Below are positions 44,159 to 53,575 of a stretch of 64,000 nucleotides of DNA, piece after piece. Position numbers and translations under genes: made by a program. Within the stretch, counting starts at the first letter, position 1. The number at the start of each line of letters is the position of its first letter. Source of the DNA: Pseudoalteromonas luteoviolacea (GTDB lineage: Bacteria; Pseudomonadota; Gammaproteobacteria; Enterobacterales; Alteromonadaceae). The stretch lies in assembly GCF_001696455.1 (NCBI RefSeq), contig NZ_MAUJ01000003.1, positions 200,735 through 264,734 of the forward strand, read 5' to 3'. The notes beneath the pieces are model-generated. The model saw nothing but the letters and a program-made list of their open reading frames with translations, did not search any database and had not been told where the DNA came from.

Positions 44159-44182
44159 AAACCTGATAATAGCGAGTAAAGA

Positions 44183-45028
44183 TTGAGTAATACACCCCAC
44201 CCTTATATCGGATTTGGTCTTGGTTTACGTACCTGTTACTTTGAAGAGATTTTAGCAACACAACCCAATGTCGACTGGTTCGAGATAATCTCAGAAAACT
44301 ACTTTGTTGATGGTGGTAAACCTTGGCATTACTTAGATCAAATTAAAGAGCAATATCCCATAGTGATGCACGGTGTCTCTATGTCGATTGGCAGTACCTC
44401 TGATATTAATTTTGACTATTTAGGCAATCTCAAAAAAACCATAGATAGGGTTCAGCCCATGTGGATTTCAGATCATCTCTGTTTTTCATCTTTAGGTGAT
44501 TTTAATAGTCATGATTTGCTGCCTATGCCATATACCGAAGAGGCAATTGACCATCTGGCACAACGCTTGAACATCGTTCAAGATTACCTACAGAGGCCAT
44601 TAATACTTGAGAATGTGTCGAGCTATTTGACCTATCAAGCATCTCAGATGAGCGAGTGGGAATTTTTATCGGAGCTGCATAGTAGAACACAGTGCCGTTA
44701 TTTGTTGGATATTAACAACATTTATGTCAGTGCTCGTAATCACGAGTTTGAACCAGAGACATTCCTTGATGCAATTCCACAACAAGCCATTGCTCAGATA
44801 CATTTAGCTGGCCACAGTGATTTTGGTAGCCACATCATAGACACACATGATCAACCGATCTGCGATCAGGTATGGCGCTTGTTCGAAAATTTTGCAAAAA
44901 CGCGTGGCCCGATAAATACCATGATAGAACGAGACGACAATTTTCCACCATTTTCAGAGTTGATGGCAGAACTGGATCATGCCAGAGCTATCGCACCAGA
45001 AAGTTGGAGCGTACATGACTTCGCTTGA
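44183..45028 (+). CDS. bufB: DUF692 / MNIO family enzyme (BufB), RiPP cysteine-modifying oxidase
   Basis: 281 residues spanning a whole TIM-barrel DUF692 (UPF0276) domain. Conserved blocks: IGFGLGLRTCYFEEIL, DWFEIISENYF, VMHGVSMSIGS (metal His), WISDHLCFSS, LILENVSSYL (Glu), LLDINNIYVSARNH, QIHLAGHSD, DTHDQPICD and IERDDNFP. These supply the His/Asp/Glu ligands of the multinuclear iron site. The family oxidatively converts precursor cysteines (bufferins: thiooxazole-type rings). The substrate would be the upstream two-module precursor. Start is TTG 44183; no ATG or GTG fits without losing the N-terminal strand. The end overlaps the next gene by 14 bp. Confidence 0.92.
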   Translation: MSNTPHPYIGFGLGLRTCYFEEILATQPNVDWFEIISENYFVDGGKPWHYLDQIKEQYPIVMHGVSMSIGSTSDINFDYLGNLKKTIDRVQPMWISDHLCFSSLGDFNSHDLLPMPYTEEAIDHLAQRLNIVQDYLQRPLILENVSSYLTYQASQMSEWEFLSELHSRTQCRYLLDINNIYVSARNHEFEPETFLDAIPQQAIAQIHLAGHSDFGSHIIDTHDQPICDQVWRLFENFAKTRGPINTMIERDDNFPPFSELMAELDHARAIAPESWSVHDFA

Positions 45029-45809
45029 GCAACTACAGAAAGATTTTGTCGAGATGCTCAGTCAGGACTCGCCAAAATTTGAAGCACATATCGCTGCGCA
45101 ATCGGGTCTAGCCCCACAACAGCGAGCAGAAATCTATCAAAATGCATATCGTATCCGGTTAACCAAAGTACTGGAGCAAGATCACGAAATGCTGGGGCTG
45201 TACTTAGGAGATGACCTATTTGAAGAAATGGTCAAAGGCTACTTAGCAATATACCCTTCTTGCGCACCGTCACTTAGAGAATTTGGAAACAGACTGCCGC
45301 ACTTTTTATCTTCGCAATCGCCGTTTAAAGAGCATGGTATACTTCAAGAGATAGCACTTTTTGAAAGGCTTTTACTCCGTGCTTTCGATGCAGCCGACAG
45401 TGACACATTACAGTTTACGCAGCTACAGAGTATCCAGCAAACAAGTTGGCCAAACATTCAATTTCGGTTACATCCCAGTGTTCAGCTACTTACTTGCCAT
45501 TACCCCGCCGTTGAAAGTTGGCAAGCACTTAAAAGCGAGCAATCCCCTCCCTCTCCAGAAAACACGACTGAAAGGTACTGGATAATTGCACGAGAACAAG
45601 ACAAGCGTACCGGGTTTTACGCTCTTTCAAAGTGCCACTACGAATGTTTGAAGAGTATACAGTCCGGGCTCCCTTTTGGCTTTGTTTGTGAAACTGCTGC
45701 CCAATATACAGACTCTGAAGAGCAAGGCATGATGCAAGTTATGGAACTCCTCCAAAAAGGCATTGAATTGGGTTGGCTGCAAAGCAATATTGAACTACTG
45801 CAAGCTTAG
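45015..45809 (+). CDS. bufC: DUF2063 family protein (BufC), RiPP recognition partner
   Basis: 264 residues from ATG 45015, preceded by TTGGAG and overlapping bufB by 14 bp. N-terminal DUF2063 helical domain: LEQLQKDFVEMLSQ, AEIYQNAYRIRLTKVLEQDHEMLGLYLGDDLFEEMVKGYLAIYPS, which is the diagnostic 'RAEIYRNAYRIRL...L...FP....LLGD..F..L...Y' pattern (here with QDHEMLGLYLGDD). The C-terminal domain is a wHTH/RRE-like fold that in bufferin systems presents the precursor to the MNIO enzyme. Cytoplasmic. Confidence 0.88.
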   Translation: MTSLEQLQKDFVEMLSQDSPKFEAHIAAQSGLAPQQRAEIYQNAYRIRLTKVLEQDHEMLGLYLGDDLFEEMVKGYLAIYPSCAPSLREFGNRLPHFLSSQSPFKEHGILQEIALFERLLLRAFDAADSDTLQFTQLQSIQQTSWPNIQFRLHPSVQLLTCHYPAVESWQALKSEQSPPSPENTTERYWIIAREQDKRTGFYALSKCHYECLKSIQSGLPFGFVCETAAQYTDSEEQGMMQVMELLQKGIELGWLQSNIELLQA

Positions 45810-45818
45810 GTACTTAAA

Positions 45819-46244
45819 ATGAGAATGAGGCAAAAATTACAGCTTTATCAAATAAGCGTTATATTCAGTATGGTTTTTGCCTTAATTGGTTTCAGCTATA
45901 ACACTTGGCGACTCGAAGTTACGGAGCACAATAATAACATTAGACTTGCAAGTTTTGAGATTTTGAAGGAATTGGCAGCGCTAGAGCAATTAGTATACAT
46001 CGCCCATTATGACGGTGACATGGTGATGGCAAGCCCCAGAAAAGGCTGGATAAAAGTGGGCTTGATACAAGATTTTAGCTATTTAACGAATGAAAAAGTG
46101 AAAGACGATGCAGCCTCACTGCACAATACTTGGTCTAGCAACTGGGAAAGCATCGCAACCAGCAGTCAGTCGGTGGAGCTTATCGTTCAAGATATCGACA
46201 ATGTAAAAGCCAGTATCAAAGCACTGTTAATCACCCTTAAATAG
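45819..46244 (+). CDS. Small membrane-anchored protein, fourth gene of the bufferin operon
   Basis: 141 residues. One N-terminal TM (LYQISVIFSMVFALIGFSY, residues ~8-26), then a helical extra-membrane domain with no cysteine and no known motif. It starts 9 bp after the bufC stop and therefore should be co-transcribed. It is not the DoxX-type protein often found in buf operons. No family recognised; possibly accessory or simply a neighbour. Confidence 0.65.
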   Translation: MRMRQKLQLYQISVIFSMVFALIGFSYNTWRLEVTEHNNNIRLASFEILKELAALEQLVYIAHYDGDMVMASPRKGWIKVGLIQDFSYLTNEKVKDDAASLHNTWSSNWESIATSSQSVELIVQDIDNVKASIKALLITLK

Positions 46245-46424
46245 CACTAAAGGACTGTGCGCTTCTGCGATATAAAGATTCAGTGACTTCAAAAAATATT
46301 ACATACGGCGATTTTTTCGGGCAAACCCCACAATAAAAACCATCTGTTTTACGAACAAACTAAATAAGGGCTTCACAGCTATATCGCAGGCTTTGATACC
46401 CCGATTGACACTGAACCCCTGCCA

Positions 46425-46799
46425 TCAGTCTCCGCTATGCATTTTTTTGCAGTGTTTAAACATTCGCAAGTTATAAGCTTTCGCAAAATTATATCGGGCA
46501 ATACGGTCTCGCTTTGCGTCTTCTCCTCTAATCACGTCTCCTGATTCAGATAAGTATTTGGTTCCACAAACTCCCTTGATAGATTCGATGGAAGTCTGCT
46601 CCAAACCTGGTAAAACAGGGCGTCTGCCCTGCGTTAAGTACAATCGATAGTCTTGGCGCTTGATCGCTTGCTGTACAGCCGTATCGACTTCATCAATTAC
46701 TTTTTGTTGTTCCATGTTAGGACGCTCAAGCGCTTGATTTTGCTGCTCTGTTGCGCACCCACTTATCATCCATAACCACAGTAATGGCAAAACTCTCAT
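46425..46799 (-). CDS. Small lipoprotein coupled to a secreted protease gene
   Basis: 124 residues; signal MRVLPLLWLWMISGC with lipobox Cys15. Two further cysteines (GVCGTKY, KHCKKMH). The start overlaps the protease stop (ATGA) with AGGAAGGAG upstream inside the protease gene, indicating translational coupling. Family not recognised; could be an accessory or an inhibitor of the protease, by context only. Confidence 0.75.
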   Translation of the reverse strand: MRVLPLLWLWMISGCATEQQNQALERPNMEQQKVIDEVDTAVQQAIKRQDYRLYLTQGRRPVLPGLEQTSIESIKGVCGTKYLSESGDVIRGEDAKRDRIARYNFAKAYNLRMFKHCKKMHSGD

Positions 46800-49351
46800 A
46801 TTCTTCTCCTTCCTCTGTGCTCAAACATACAAAGAAGCATAAGGAGGCTCAACAGGTATGAAAACCCGCCGGACGACCCGTCAGAGTTTGACTGTGGTAT
46901 TGAAACCGATATAGTCACCTGTGCTGTAGATTCAGCACCATTTGTGTCGCGGACCACATATGTTAGCAGCTCAGAGCCAATAAAATTCTGCGCGGGTGAA
47001 TAAGAGATCTGGTTGTTAGATACGAACACATTGCCATTTCCCTGATAGCTAATACTTCCCAATGCCAACGTATCTCCATCAACATCACTGTCATTGGCAA
47101 GAACATTTAATAAATTGTTCCCACTGTTCTGTGCAATGTTGAAAGAGTCATTGGTTGCTTGTGGGGCATCGTTCACTGCCGTAACAGTTATTTGTGCATT
47201 AAAGAGCCCACTGGTTAGTTCACCACGCGTTGCGGTCAATGGTACTGACAAGACACCATTAAAGTTCGCATCTGGACGAATTTCAAGCCCAGTGAATGTG
47301 TAGTTTTCGCCGTTTTGAATCGTGAGCATTTCGGCATTCAAGCCACCCGTATACTTGAAGTTGTCTATTGCTAGTACAATGCTGTTATCTTCTGGAATTG
47401 CCAGTGTCTGTTGCGCTGTGATCTCTGGTGCAATGGGTTCACTCGAACCACTCAGTGATATTAAACCATCACTCACCGCAAAGAATATGTTGTCTGCGCA
47501 CTCAATTTTCACCTTTCCCTGAGATGAACTGACCAATTGTGCCAATGTAACACTCTGCTCTCCATCATTGGGAACATTATCTGCAATTATCGTCGGAAAT
47601 GACGCGCCTCCATCTAAAGAAAGTAAGATATCGACTTGCTGGCAAGAGATCGGCGCATTTTGAGTGCCTGCAGTATTCCACGTTACCAATTGCTCTCCTA
47701 GCGTCCACGGTGTATCTACACTCGGTTCAATCACTGAAAAGCCTTGTTGATTACCGACCACATTGATCACTGCCAAATCATCTGCAATGTTACCCGCGCC
47801 ATCTCGAACGAGCAGCTTAAAAGAGAGTGTACGAGTGGTTGTCGGCAAGGCTTCACCGTAGCTTGTTTGTCCTGATAAGATATCTGATAACTTAGGAAAT
47901 GTTCTTTCACCATTCTCTATGGGGTTAAATACCCTAAATAATGGCCCACTGCCATTGTCAGTGGCATCGTCTTGCGCACCACTTGTTGCGCTGCCTAAAT
48001 CACTTTGTTGCCAACTAAAAGTCAGTGCGTCACCGTCATTGTCGGTCGCAATGCCTTGGAGAGTGAACGGTGTTCTCGCTGGAATTGTGTAATCGGGCCC
48101 GGCATTCACTACAGGCGCTTGGTTTGTTTTTGCAGTGCGAGTGCCACAAGTACTTCCTCCTGTTTGGCGCGTGAAAGCAGCCATTTGCTCAAGCGAGTGC
48201 ACATGAAAATAGGGATCAGAGTTAGTCTGTAAGTTTTGTGATTCACAGATCCCAGTATAAGCCATGATTGTAGAGCCACTACCCGGCTCAAACGCAGAAG
48301 CGTCTACACGATTTCCAGCACAAGCACCGGCCAATCCATTATAAGTGTGATCCGCACCTAATTGATGGCCAATTTCGTGCGCTACATAGTCAATGTAAAA
48401 AGCATCATTTATCGGCTGCGGGTTCCCTGTTACTCCTTCAGCTTTTGCGCTACTGCACGCCACACCGAATCCAGCTAAGCCACCACCACCCGTGCCTACG
48501 AGGTGTCCAATATCATAGGCTTCAGCGCCAATGGCACCATCAATAACCGTACTCAGATCATCTATATCGGTATCGTCATTTACGAATGGATCTGTATCCG
48601 GGTTTAAAAAAATGAGGTCATCATTATTGGCTACCAATTCAAATGAGATGGACAAATCACGTAAGTAAACCTGGTTAATTCTATTTACTAATGTCACCAA
48701 AGCAGCCATCACGCTTGTTTTGGTCCCACCATGAAACTGGCCGTACTCACCAGTTGTTGTGATAGCTAATCGATATTTAATGTCATCCGTGAAGGGGGTT
48801 GAAAAGCTAGGTGTAATACTCGAGATAACGCCTCTATGCGCTTGCAAGGCCTCGTGTTTTATAGGTTTATGGAAAATATGCTCGCGCTCATTTAGAGGCC
48901 TAGTAAGCGCATTTTTATAGTACACTTGATATTGGTTAGCTTCGCCAGTGTCGGTAAGTGGGTCAATATATATTGTGCGCCCTGCTCGCTCATACACCCC
49001 GAAAAAGCCATTTGGAGAGTAATCAAAAACGCCTTTCACACCAGCGTCATCTACTTGCTCACCCAAATATGTTTTGATGCTGGGAAAGCGGCTTTGCAGT
49101 GCACTTGGCATCACCGAATATGCCGTCAATTTAAAACGCTGCAATGTGCCTTGGGGATTTGGAATTTCAATAAATATAGTTTGAGAGGACAACTGCTGTA
49201 CAAGGCGCTCAGTATTTAATTGAGCGCGAAGGCTACTTGAATGACTTATTTGCGCTGATTTATGATGTTGAAATGACCACAAAGCTTCTTCACTTTGGGC
49301 TGAAAATACAACCGTACAAAACACGACAAAAACAGCAACAGACTTTATCAT
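46796..49351 (-). CDS. Reprolysin-like secreted metalloprotease with cadherin-like domain and GlyGly-CTERM tail
   Basis: 851 residues from ATG 49351 (the open frame begins at a TTG four codons earlier). Signal MIKSVAVFVVFCTVVFSAQS; propeptide to ~190; catalytic domain with HEIGHQLGADH (His325, Glu326, His329, His335) and a Met-turn IMAY; Ig/PKD-like modules (NQAPVVNAGPDYTIP) and a cadherin-type domain (NDSFNIAQNSGNNLLNVLANDSDVDGD). The C-terminus SSGGFSYLLSLLMLLCMFEH followed by RGRRR is a GlyGly-CTERM signal: Gly-Gly, one TM, Arg cluster. Such proteins are type II secreted and processed by rhombosortase. Confidence 0.9.
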   Translation of the reverse strand: MIKSVAVFVVFCTVVFSAQSEEALWSFQHHKSAQISHSSSLRAQLNTERLVQQLSSQTIFIEIPNPQGTLQRFKLTAYSVMPSALQSRFPSIKTYLGEQVDDAGVKGVFDYSPNGFFGVYERAGRTIYIDPLTDTGEANQYQVYYKNALTRPLNEREHIFHKPIKHEALQAHRGVISSITPSFSTPFTDDIKYRLAITTTGEYGQFHGGTKTSVMAALVTLVNRINQVYLRDLSISFELVANNDDLIFLNPDTDPFVNDDTDIDDLSTVIDGAIGAEAYDIGHLVGTGGGGLAGFGVACSSAKAEGVTGNPQPINDAFYIDYVAHEIGHQLGADHTYNGLAGACAGNRVDASAFEPGSGSTIMAYTGICESQNLQTNSDPYFHVHSLEQMAAFTRQTGGSTCGTRTAKTNQAPVVNAGPDYTIPARTPFTLQGIATDNDGDALTFSWQQSDLGSATSGAQDDATDNGSGPLFRVFNPIENGERTFPKLSDILSGQTSYGEALPTTTRTLSFKLLVRDGAGNIADDLAVINVVGNQQGFSVIEPSVDTPWTLGEQLVTWNTAGTQNAPISCQQVDILLSLDGGASFPTIIADNVPNDGEQSVTLAQLVSSSQGKVKIECADNIFFAVSDGLISLSGSSEPIAPEITAQQTLAIPEDNSIVLAIDNFKYTGGLNAEMLTIQNGENYTFTGLEIRPDANFNGVLSVPLTATRGELTSGLFNAQITVTAVNDAPQATNDSFNIAQNSGNNLLNVLANDSDVDGDTLALGSISYQGNGNVFVSNNQISYSPAQNFIGSELLTYVVRDTNGAESTAQVTISVSIPQSNSDGSSGGFSYLLSLLMLLCMFEHRGRRRI

Positions 49352-49691
49352 GACAGTCACCAATTATCCGCTCTCGATTATTACAGCATAGTCATATTAA
49401 GACCAATTGCCTGAAAATAGTTTATTTTTTATAACCCCGCCATAAAGAATACATACGCATCAAAACCCTTGTATGCCAGAAGTGTTCAATCAAATTGGAT
49501 AGGTACACACTGTCGACAATACACAATGCCAAATATATTTGGACAATGCATACTTGTGAGATATTTCTTACATTGAGTGTAAGTTAAGCCTGTAACAAGT
49601 TGTAATTACGTACAAAAACTCATCAGACCTCTTGAAACCATCAAGCAAAGACTCTAGAGTGCAGGACATTAACTTTGCAAAGGGAAACGCA
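49352..49691. other. Intergenic region
   Basis: 340 bp, divergent promoter area for the protease and a small membrane protein. No recognised motif. Confidence 0.5.
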
Positions 49692-49919
49692 ATGATATTT
49701 TTAATACGATGGATAAGTTGTATAGCTATGACAACGTTATCACTAATCTATTTGATAGAAGGGGAGTTTTTATACACCATACTGATGGCAATATTTGCTT
49801 TCATATTAAACCCCGGTACCAAAGCTTCGCCAGTTGAGTACGAAAATGGCAAGCGCCTTTTTGACAAATACCTCGTTGACAAACCCAAACGCAATCGTAG
49901 TAACGTTAAACCTTGGTGA
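49692..49919 (+). CDS. Small membrane protein
   Basis: 75 residues from ATG 49692 (AAGGG upstream; an in-frame TTG at 49632 would add 20 polar residues). Two TMs: IFLIRWISCIAMTTLSLIYLI and FLYTILMAIFAFIL. The short basic tail ends KPKRNRSNVKPW. Family not recognised. Confidence 0.55.
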   Translation: MIFLIRWISCIAMTTLSLIYLIEGEFLYTILMAIFAFILNPGTKASPVEYENGKRLFDKYLVDKPKRNRSNVKPW

Positions 49920-49971
49920 GTTAATTAGCGACCTAGCGCATCATTAATATTCAAGTAGTATTAATGATGAC

Positions 49972-50709
49972 CTAAGGCCCCACGAACATTTTATTATGCT
50001 CTGCGAGCGCTCGTTTAACTCTGTTAATCAATGTTTTATCCGTATCTAGGTTAAATGCCATACAAGCGCGTCTGTCAGACGAATTACGCACTTCAATAAC
50101 CGGATCAACTTGACTGTAGTCAACGCCCATTAATTTCAAACGTTCGTACATGGTGTATTCCGTCGTTAGTAAGAAGTCGATACGCCCAGCGACAAGCTTT
50201 TTTTGCGAAGCGCTGGGGTCTGCAGTGATATCTAAGTTCACTCCTGCTTCAAATCCTTGGTTTACGAGAAACTCATGAACAACGCTACCGCGTACGACAG
50301 AAATGACATAATTTTTTGCATCTTCGATGGAGTTGACTTGTATGTCTGTGCGACTCTTTAATTTGAACAAGTATTGACGCACTGGCCGCATCAATGGGCA
50401 TGCCCATTCAAAAAGCTTTTCGCGATCGGCGTTTCTATATATGGAATAGATCATGGTATTGGGCTGTGTTTTCGCGAGCTTCATAGATCTCGCCCAAGGA
50501 TAGAGATTGATGTCGTATTCAACGCCCGCCGCGTCCAAAACCTCCCTCACTTTTTTGGTTGCACGCCCGACAATCACGCCATCTTCATTTGCATAGTTGT
50601 AGGGCACCCACTCTTCTGTGACAACTTGAAGCTTTGGCATTGATGCGCTGAGCCAACTAACAATCAAACAGCAACACAATATAACTAACCGTGCCAGTGC
50701 ACTAAACAC
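49972..50709 (-). CDS. Periplasmic family 3 solute-binding protein, orphan
   Basis: 245 residues from GTG 50709, with GGAGG 8 bp upstream. Signal MFSALARLVILCCCLIVSWLSA, then SBP_bac_3 fold (LQVVTEEWVPYNYANEDGVIVG, DAAGVEYDINLYPWARSMKLA, AGRIDFLLTTEYTMYERL). It has no transporter genes nearby, like the other SBP_bac_3 protein in this window, so a stand-alone role in sensing or another transporter is possible. Confidence 0.82.
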   Translation of the reverse strand: MFSALARLVILCCCLIVSWLSASMPKLQVVTEEWVPYNYANEDGVIVGRATKKVREVLDAAGVEYDINLYPWARSMKLAKTQPNTMIYSIYRNADREKLFEWACPLMRPVRQYLFKLKSRTDIQVNSIEDAKNYVISVVRGSVVHEFLVNQGFEAGVNLDITADPSASQKKLVAGRIDFLLTTEYTMYERLKLMGVDYSQVDPVIEVRNSSDRRACMAFNLDTDKTLINRVKRALAEHNKMFVGP

Positions 50710-50897
50710 GTTTAGACCTCCAAATATTTACGCTTCACACTACACCCGAGTTAAACTCAATGGTTCTATAGATATTAGAATAGACGTTGTGCGTGAATCG
50801 TTAAAAATAAAAGTACAAAAATGTAAAAGCAGTATGCGTTATCATCCTTGCACTTTCTTACACGAGATCCTGTAGTTACTGAGTCTTCTCTGTTACA

Positions 50898-51356
50898 TTA
50901 GCGAAAAAATACCACTTTATGAATCTTACCATTTTCAATCTGGTAGCTAGTTACAAACTCAGATCGTTTATCTACTACATCTGGCTTTTCAGAACAGATC
51001 TCAGATGTCTCATGGTCAATAACAATGTTGCCATTCGTGATCCGTTTAATAGATGTCGCTTTTAAGCAATGCATTTTCTCAAACATAAGACCATAGCGCT
51101 TAATTAACTGCTTCTTGCCTTTGAACATGAGTGTTTGTGGGTAAATATAAAACTCAACATTTTCGTCGTACAAAGAGATAAACTTTCTAATATCTTGTCG
51201 GTTGTAGGCCGAAATTAATGCGTCTACTACGGTTTCAGCTGCTTTTTCTTCATCCGACTTTTGCAAATTATACTGACTCGCAGTCCCTTCAAAAGCAGGA
51301 TTTGCAGTAGTGATACAAGAAACAAGTAGCAAGATAGTTGACAATAAGTACCTCAT
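50898..51356 (-). CDS. Exported NTF2/SnoaL-like protein
   Basis: 152 residues from ATG 51356 (GGGGGAATT upstream). Signal MRYLLSTILLLVSCITTANA-like, with a possible lipobox LVSC. A cone-shaped NTF2-like domain of about 120 residues follows (VVDALISAYNRQDIRKFISLYDENVEFYIYPQTL...). Typical of small ligand-binding or protective exported proteins; activity not predictable. Cysteines in MHCLKA and SEICSEK. Confidence 0.72.
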   Translation of the reverse strand: MRYLLSTILLLVSCITTANPAFEGTASQYNLQKSDEEKAAETVVDALISAYNRQDIRKFISLYDENVEFYIYPQTLMFKGKKQLIKRYGLMFEKMHCLKATSIKRITNGNIVIDHETSEICSEKPDVVDKRSEFVTSYQIENGKIHKVVFFR

Positions 51357-51440
51357 AATTCCCCCATTTTGGTACATTCGGCGAAATTATAACAAGTTTC
51401 AGCACTTTTATATAGTAAGCAATGTATGCTTAAGTCGGTG

Positions 51441-52181
51441 TTACCAATATTGTTCTACTGTGATATGCCCAGACTCCGCCCTTCGATGCTTCTTAAACCC
51501 CATTTCTTGCAACATTGCTGTTGTATCTTTCACCATATCTGGATTACCACACAGCATAAAATGATGGTCTTTGGTAAATTGTTCTATATTGCAGTAGGAC
51601 AGTAACTTTCCATTGTTCAACACATCGGTCACGCGCCCATGTAGACCATTTTCAGGTGTTTCTCGGCTTACAAGCTGGACATACGTGAACTGGGGGAATA
51701 ACTTTTCTGTCGCTTTGATCTGGTCTTGATAACATAGATCCGTGTTGCGCCTTACACCGTGGACTAACACAACGCGATCGTAGTCACGCCATAACTTGCC
51801 ATCAGCTAGGATTGATAAAAAAGGGCCGATAGCCGTACCAGTCGACAGCATCCAGAGTGTATTTGCCTTTGGCACTTCGTTGAGCACGAAAAAGCCACTC
51901 GGCTTTGTATTAACCCAGACACTGTCTCCCTCTACTAGCTGCGCGAGTTGACTTGAAAGTGCGCCCTTCTCCACTTCAATTAAAAAAAACTCCAATAGTG
52001 GATCTGCTGGTGCATTAACGAAAGAATATGCCCTAGCAACTTTTCTATTATCGATCTCAAGCCCTAATTTTGTAAATTGTCCGGCGCTAAAAGGCTCAAT
52101 ATCCGCGGCGACTTTGAGGCTAAATAAACTCGGTGTCCACCAATTCACTTCAACAACTTTTCCTTCCACCCAACTCGACAT
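51441..52181 (-). CDS. fpr: Ferredoxin/flavodoxin-NADP(+) reductase
   Basis: 246 residues from ATG 52181; the open frame runs further upstream (to 52229) but the family start MSSWVEGKVVEVNWWTPS begins here. FAD-binding motif RAYSFVNAP, NADP-binding STGTAIGPFLSIL and FMLCGNPDMV, and the aromatic C-terminus VEQYW. Transfers electrons between NADPH and ferredoxin or flavodoxin in the cytoplasm, often for oxidative-stress defence and biosynthesis. Length fits E. coli Fpr. Confidence 0.92.
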   Translation of the reverse strand: MSSWVEGKVVEVNWWTPSLFSLKVAADIEPFSAGQFTKLGLEIDNRKVARAYSFVNAPADPLLEFFLIEVEKGALSSQLAQLVEGDSVWVNTKPSGFFVLNEVPKANTLWMLSTGTAIGPFLSILADGKLWRDYDRVVLVHGVRRNTDLCYQDQIKATEKLFPQFTYVQLVSRETPENGLHGRVTDVLNNGKLLSYCNIEQFTKDHHFMLCGNPDMVKDTTAMLQEMGFKKHRRAESGHITVEQYW

Positions 52182-52235
52182 AGTCGCACCATAAAAAATG
52201 CATATACTAAAACAATGGCATAGAATCAAAGGTTG

Positions 52236-53252
52236 TCAAAGATCTTGACACCAAGCACTTCCCAACTCGTTTTTTATTTTAATTTCAGGCGGAGCAACTT
52301 CCGCTATTTTAGGGACCAAATCTCCCGCTTCAAGACTCTCAAGCAGCTGCGCAACATGCTCTGTATAGCCATACTCGATCAGTTTTGGTACATGTTGGAT
52401 CGTGTAACTTATGATGTCAGCTGTCATACTGTTTTTAATGACACTTTGGTGCATTAAATCTAGCCACGCCAAATACTCTAAATCACTCTCAGGCAAGTAA
52501 TCATCAGGCAACTTAACGAGTTTACTGCGATAGTGGTCAAAGATATCTAACTTTCTCGAAATAAGCGCAGCCCCCAGTAAATTAACCGTCACCCTTGCGG
52601 CACTTCTTTTGTGCTGAACCTTTAAATAATAATTACGCGCTTCACTGAAATACCTGACTGCATCACCCGCCTTGCCCAGCACCACTGCTGTATTTCCTTT
52701 CACCACTAACAACCCAGCTTTTCGGTTACCATTGAGAATGGCTTCATCAATACTTTGTAAAAGCTGAAAACTAATTGCAGGTTGTTGCATCATGCGATAG
52801 GCGATGGCCAAATTGACTTTTACAGTCATTTTATCAATATCATTGAAGGCATACTTAAAAGTACACTTATATGTAGCAATCGCATCATCTAGCTGGCCAT
52901 TTCTTCGGTATGCGACCCCAATAGCATTGGTAACGACGAATAAGTAGGGTGTAATATAAGGCTCAAGCCTCGGTGCTGAAAGTAGGTCTACCATCTGCTC
53001 AATGAGTTTCATATTTTGCGTACTACTTGCTGAAATGAGTACATCTTTATATATCAATATTGTTTCTGGGCTATCTTGAGTTAACAATTTCGACGCGATT
53101 TTTTCATATTCTTTTATCGCCTCATAAGGCTGATTGCGTGCAAGATACTTAATATTCTCTGCGATAGACTTATTGGCATGCGCAGTGGGACTCTGACTCA
53201 GCATCGTTATCACAGCCATGGTATTCATCCAGACTTTTAGAATCATGCCCAT
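52236..53252 (-). CDS. Exported TPR-like repeat protein
   Basis: About 338 residues from ATG 53252 (or ATG 53246). Signal segment MNTMAVITMLSQSPTAHA. The body is all-helical with TPR spacing: AIKEYEKIASKLL, GVAYRRNGQLDDAIATYKCTFKYA, LAIAYRMMQQPAISFQLL, KGNTAVVLGKAGDAVRYFSEARNYYL. Probably a periplasmic scaffold. Ends 55 bp upstream of the fpr start, same strand, so may be read together. Confidence 0.72.
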   Translation of the reverse strand: MGMILKVWMNTMAVITMLSQSPTAHANKSIAENIKYLARNQPYEAIKEYEKIASKLLTQDSPETILIYKDVLISASSTQNMKLIEQMVDLLSAPRLEPYITPYLFVVTNAIGVAYRRNGQLDDAIATYKCTFKYAFNDIDKMTVKVNLAIAYRMMQQPAISFQLLQSIDEAILNGNRKAGLLVVKGNTAVVLGKAGDAVRYFSEARNYYLKVQHKRSAARVTVNLLGAALISRKLDIFDHYRSKLVKLPDDYLPESDLEYLAWLDLMHQSVIKNSMTADIISYTIQHVPKLIEYGYTEHVAQLLESLEAGDLVPKIAEVAPPEIKIKNELGSAWCQDL

Positions 53253-53273
53253 CTTACTCTTTATGTTAAACAA

Positions 53274-53575
53274 CTATTTAAAACATAGTACATTGAAGGA
53301 AAACTCGAATCCAGAATACTAAATTATGCAATAAAATCGTTCACTTTACACAAATCAAAAAGTGAAGCTGAGTAAGCTGCCTACTCCACTTCTTCGCAAT
53401 ATGCCCCCAATCATAGCCTGAGCACCTGGCATCTCTGTGAGATTGTAATTATCCAATACAGGACTCAAAGTAAACAACATACGTCGATGGTGTACGATTA
53501 ACTATTGATTGCATTACACTTTCCAAAATAAATTTGAAAAATATCAATGCTATGTAGGACGGATCATAGAATAAA
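53274..53575. other. Intergenic region
   Basis: 302 bp between the TPR-like gene and the deoD terminator. Nothing recognised. Confidence 0.5.
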
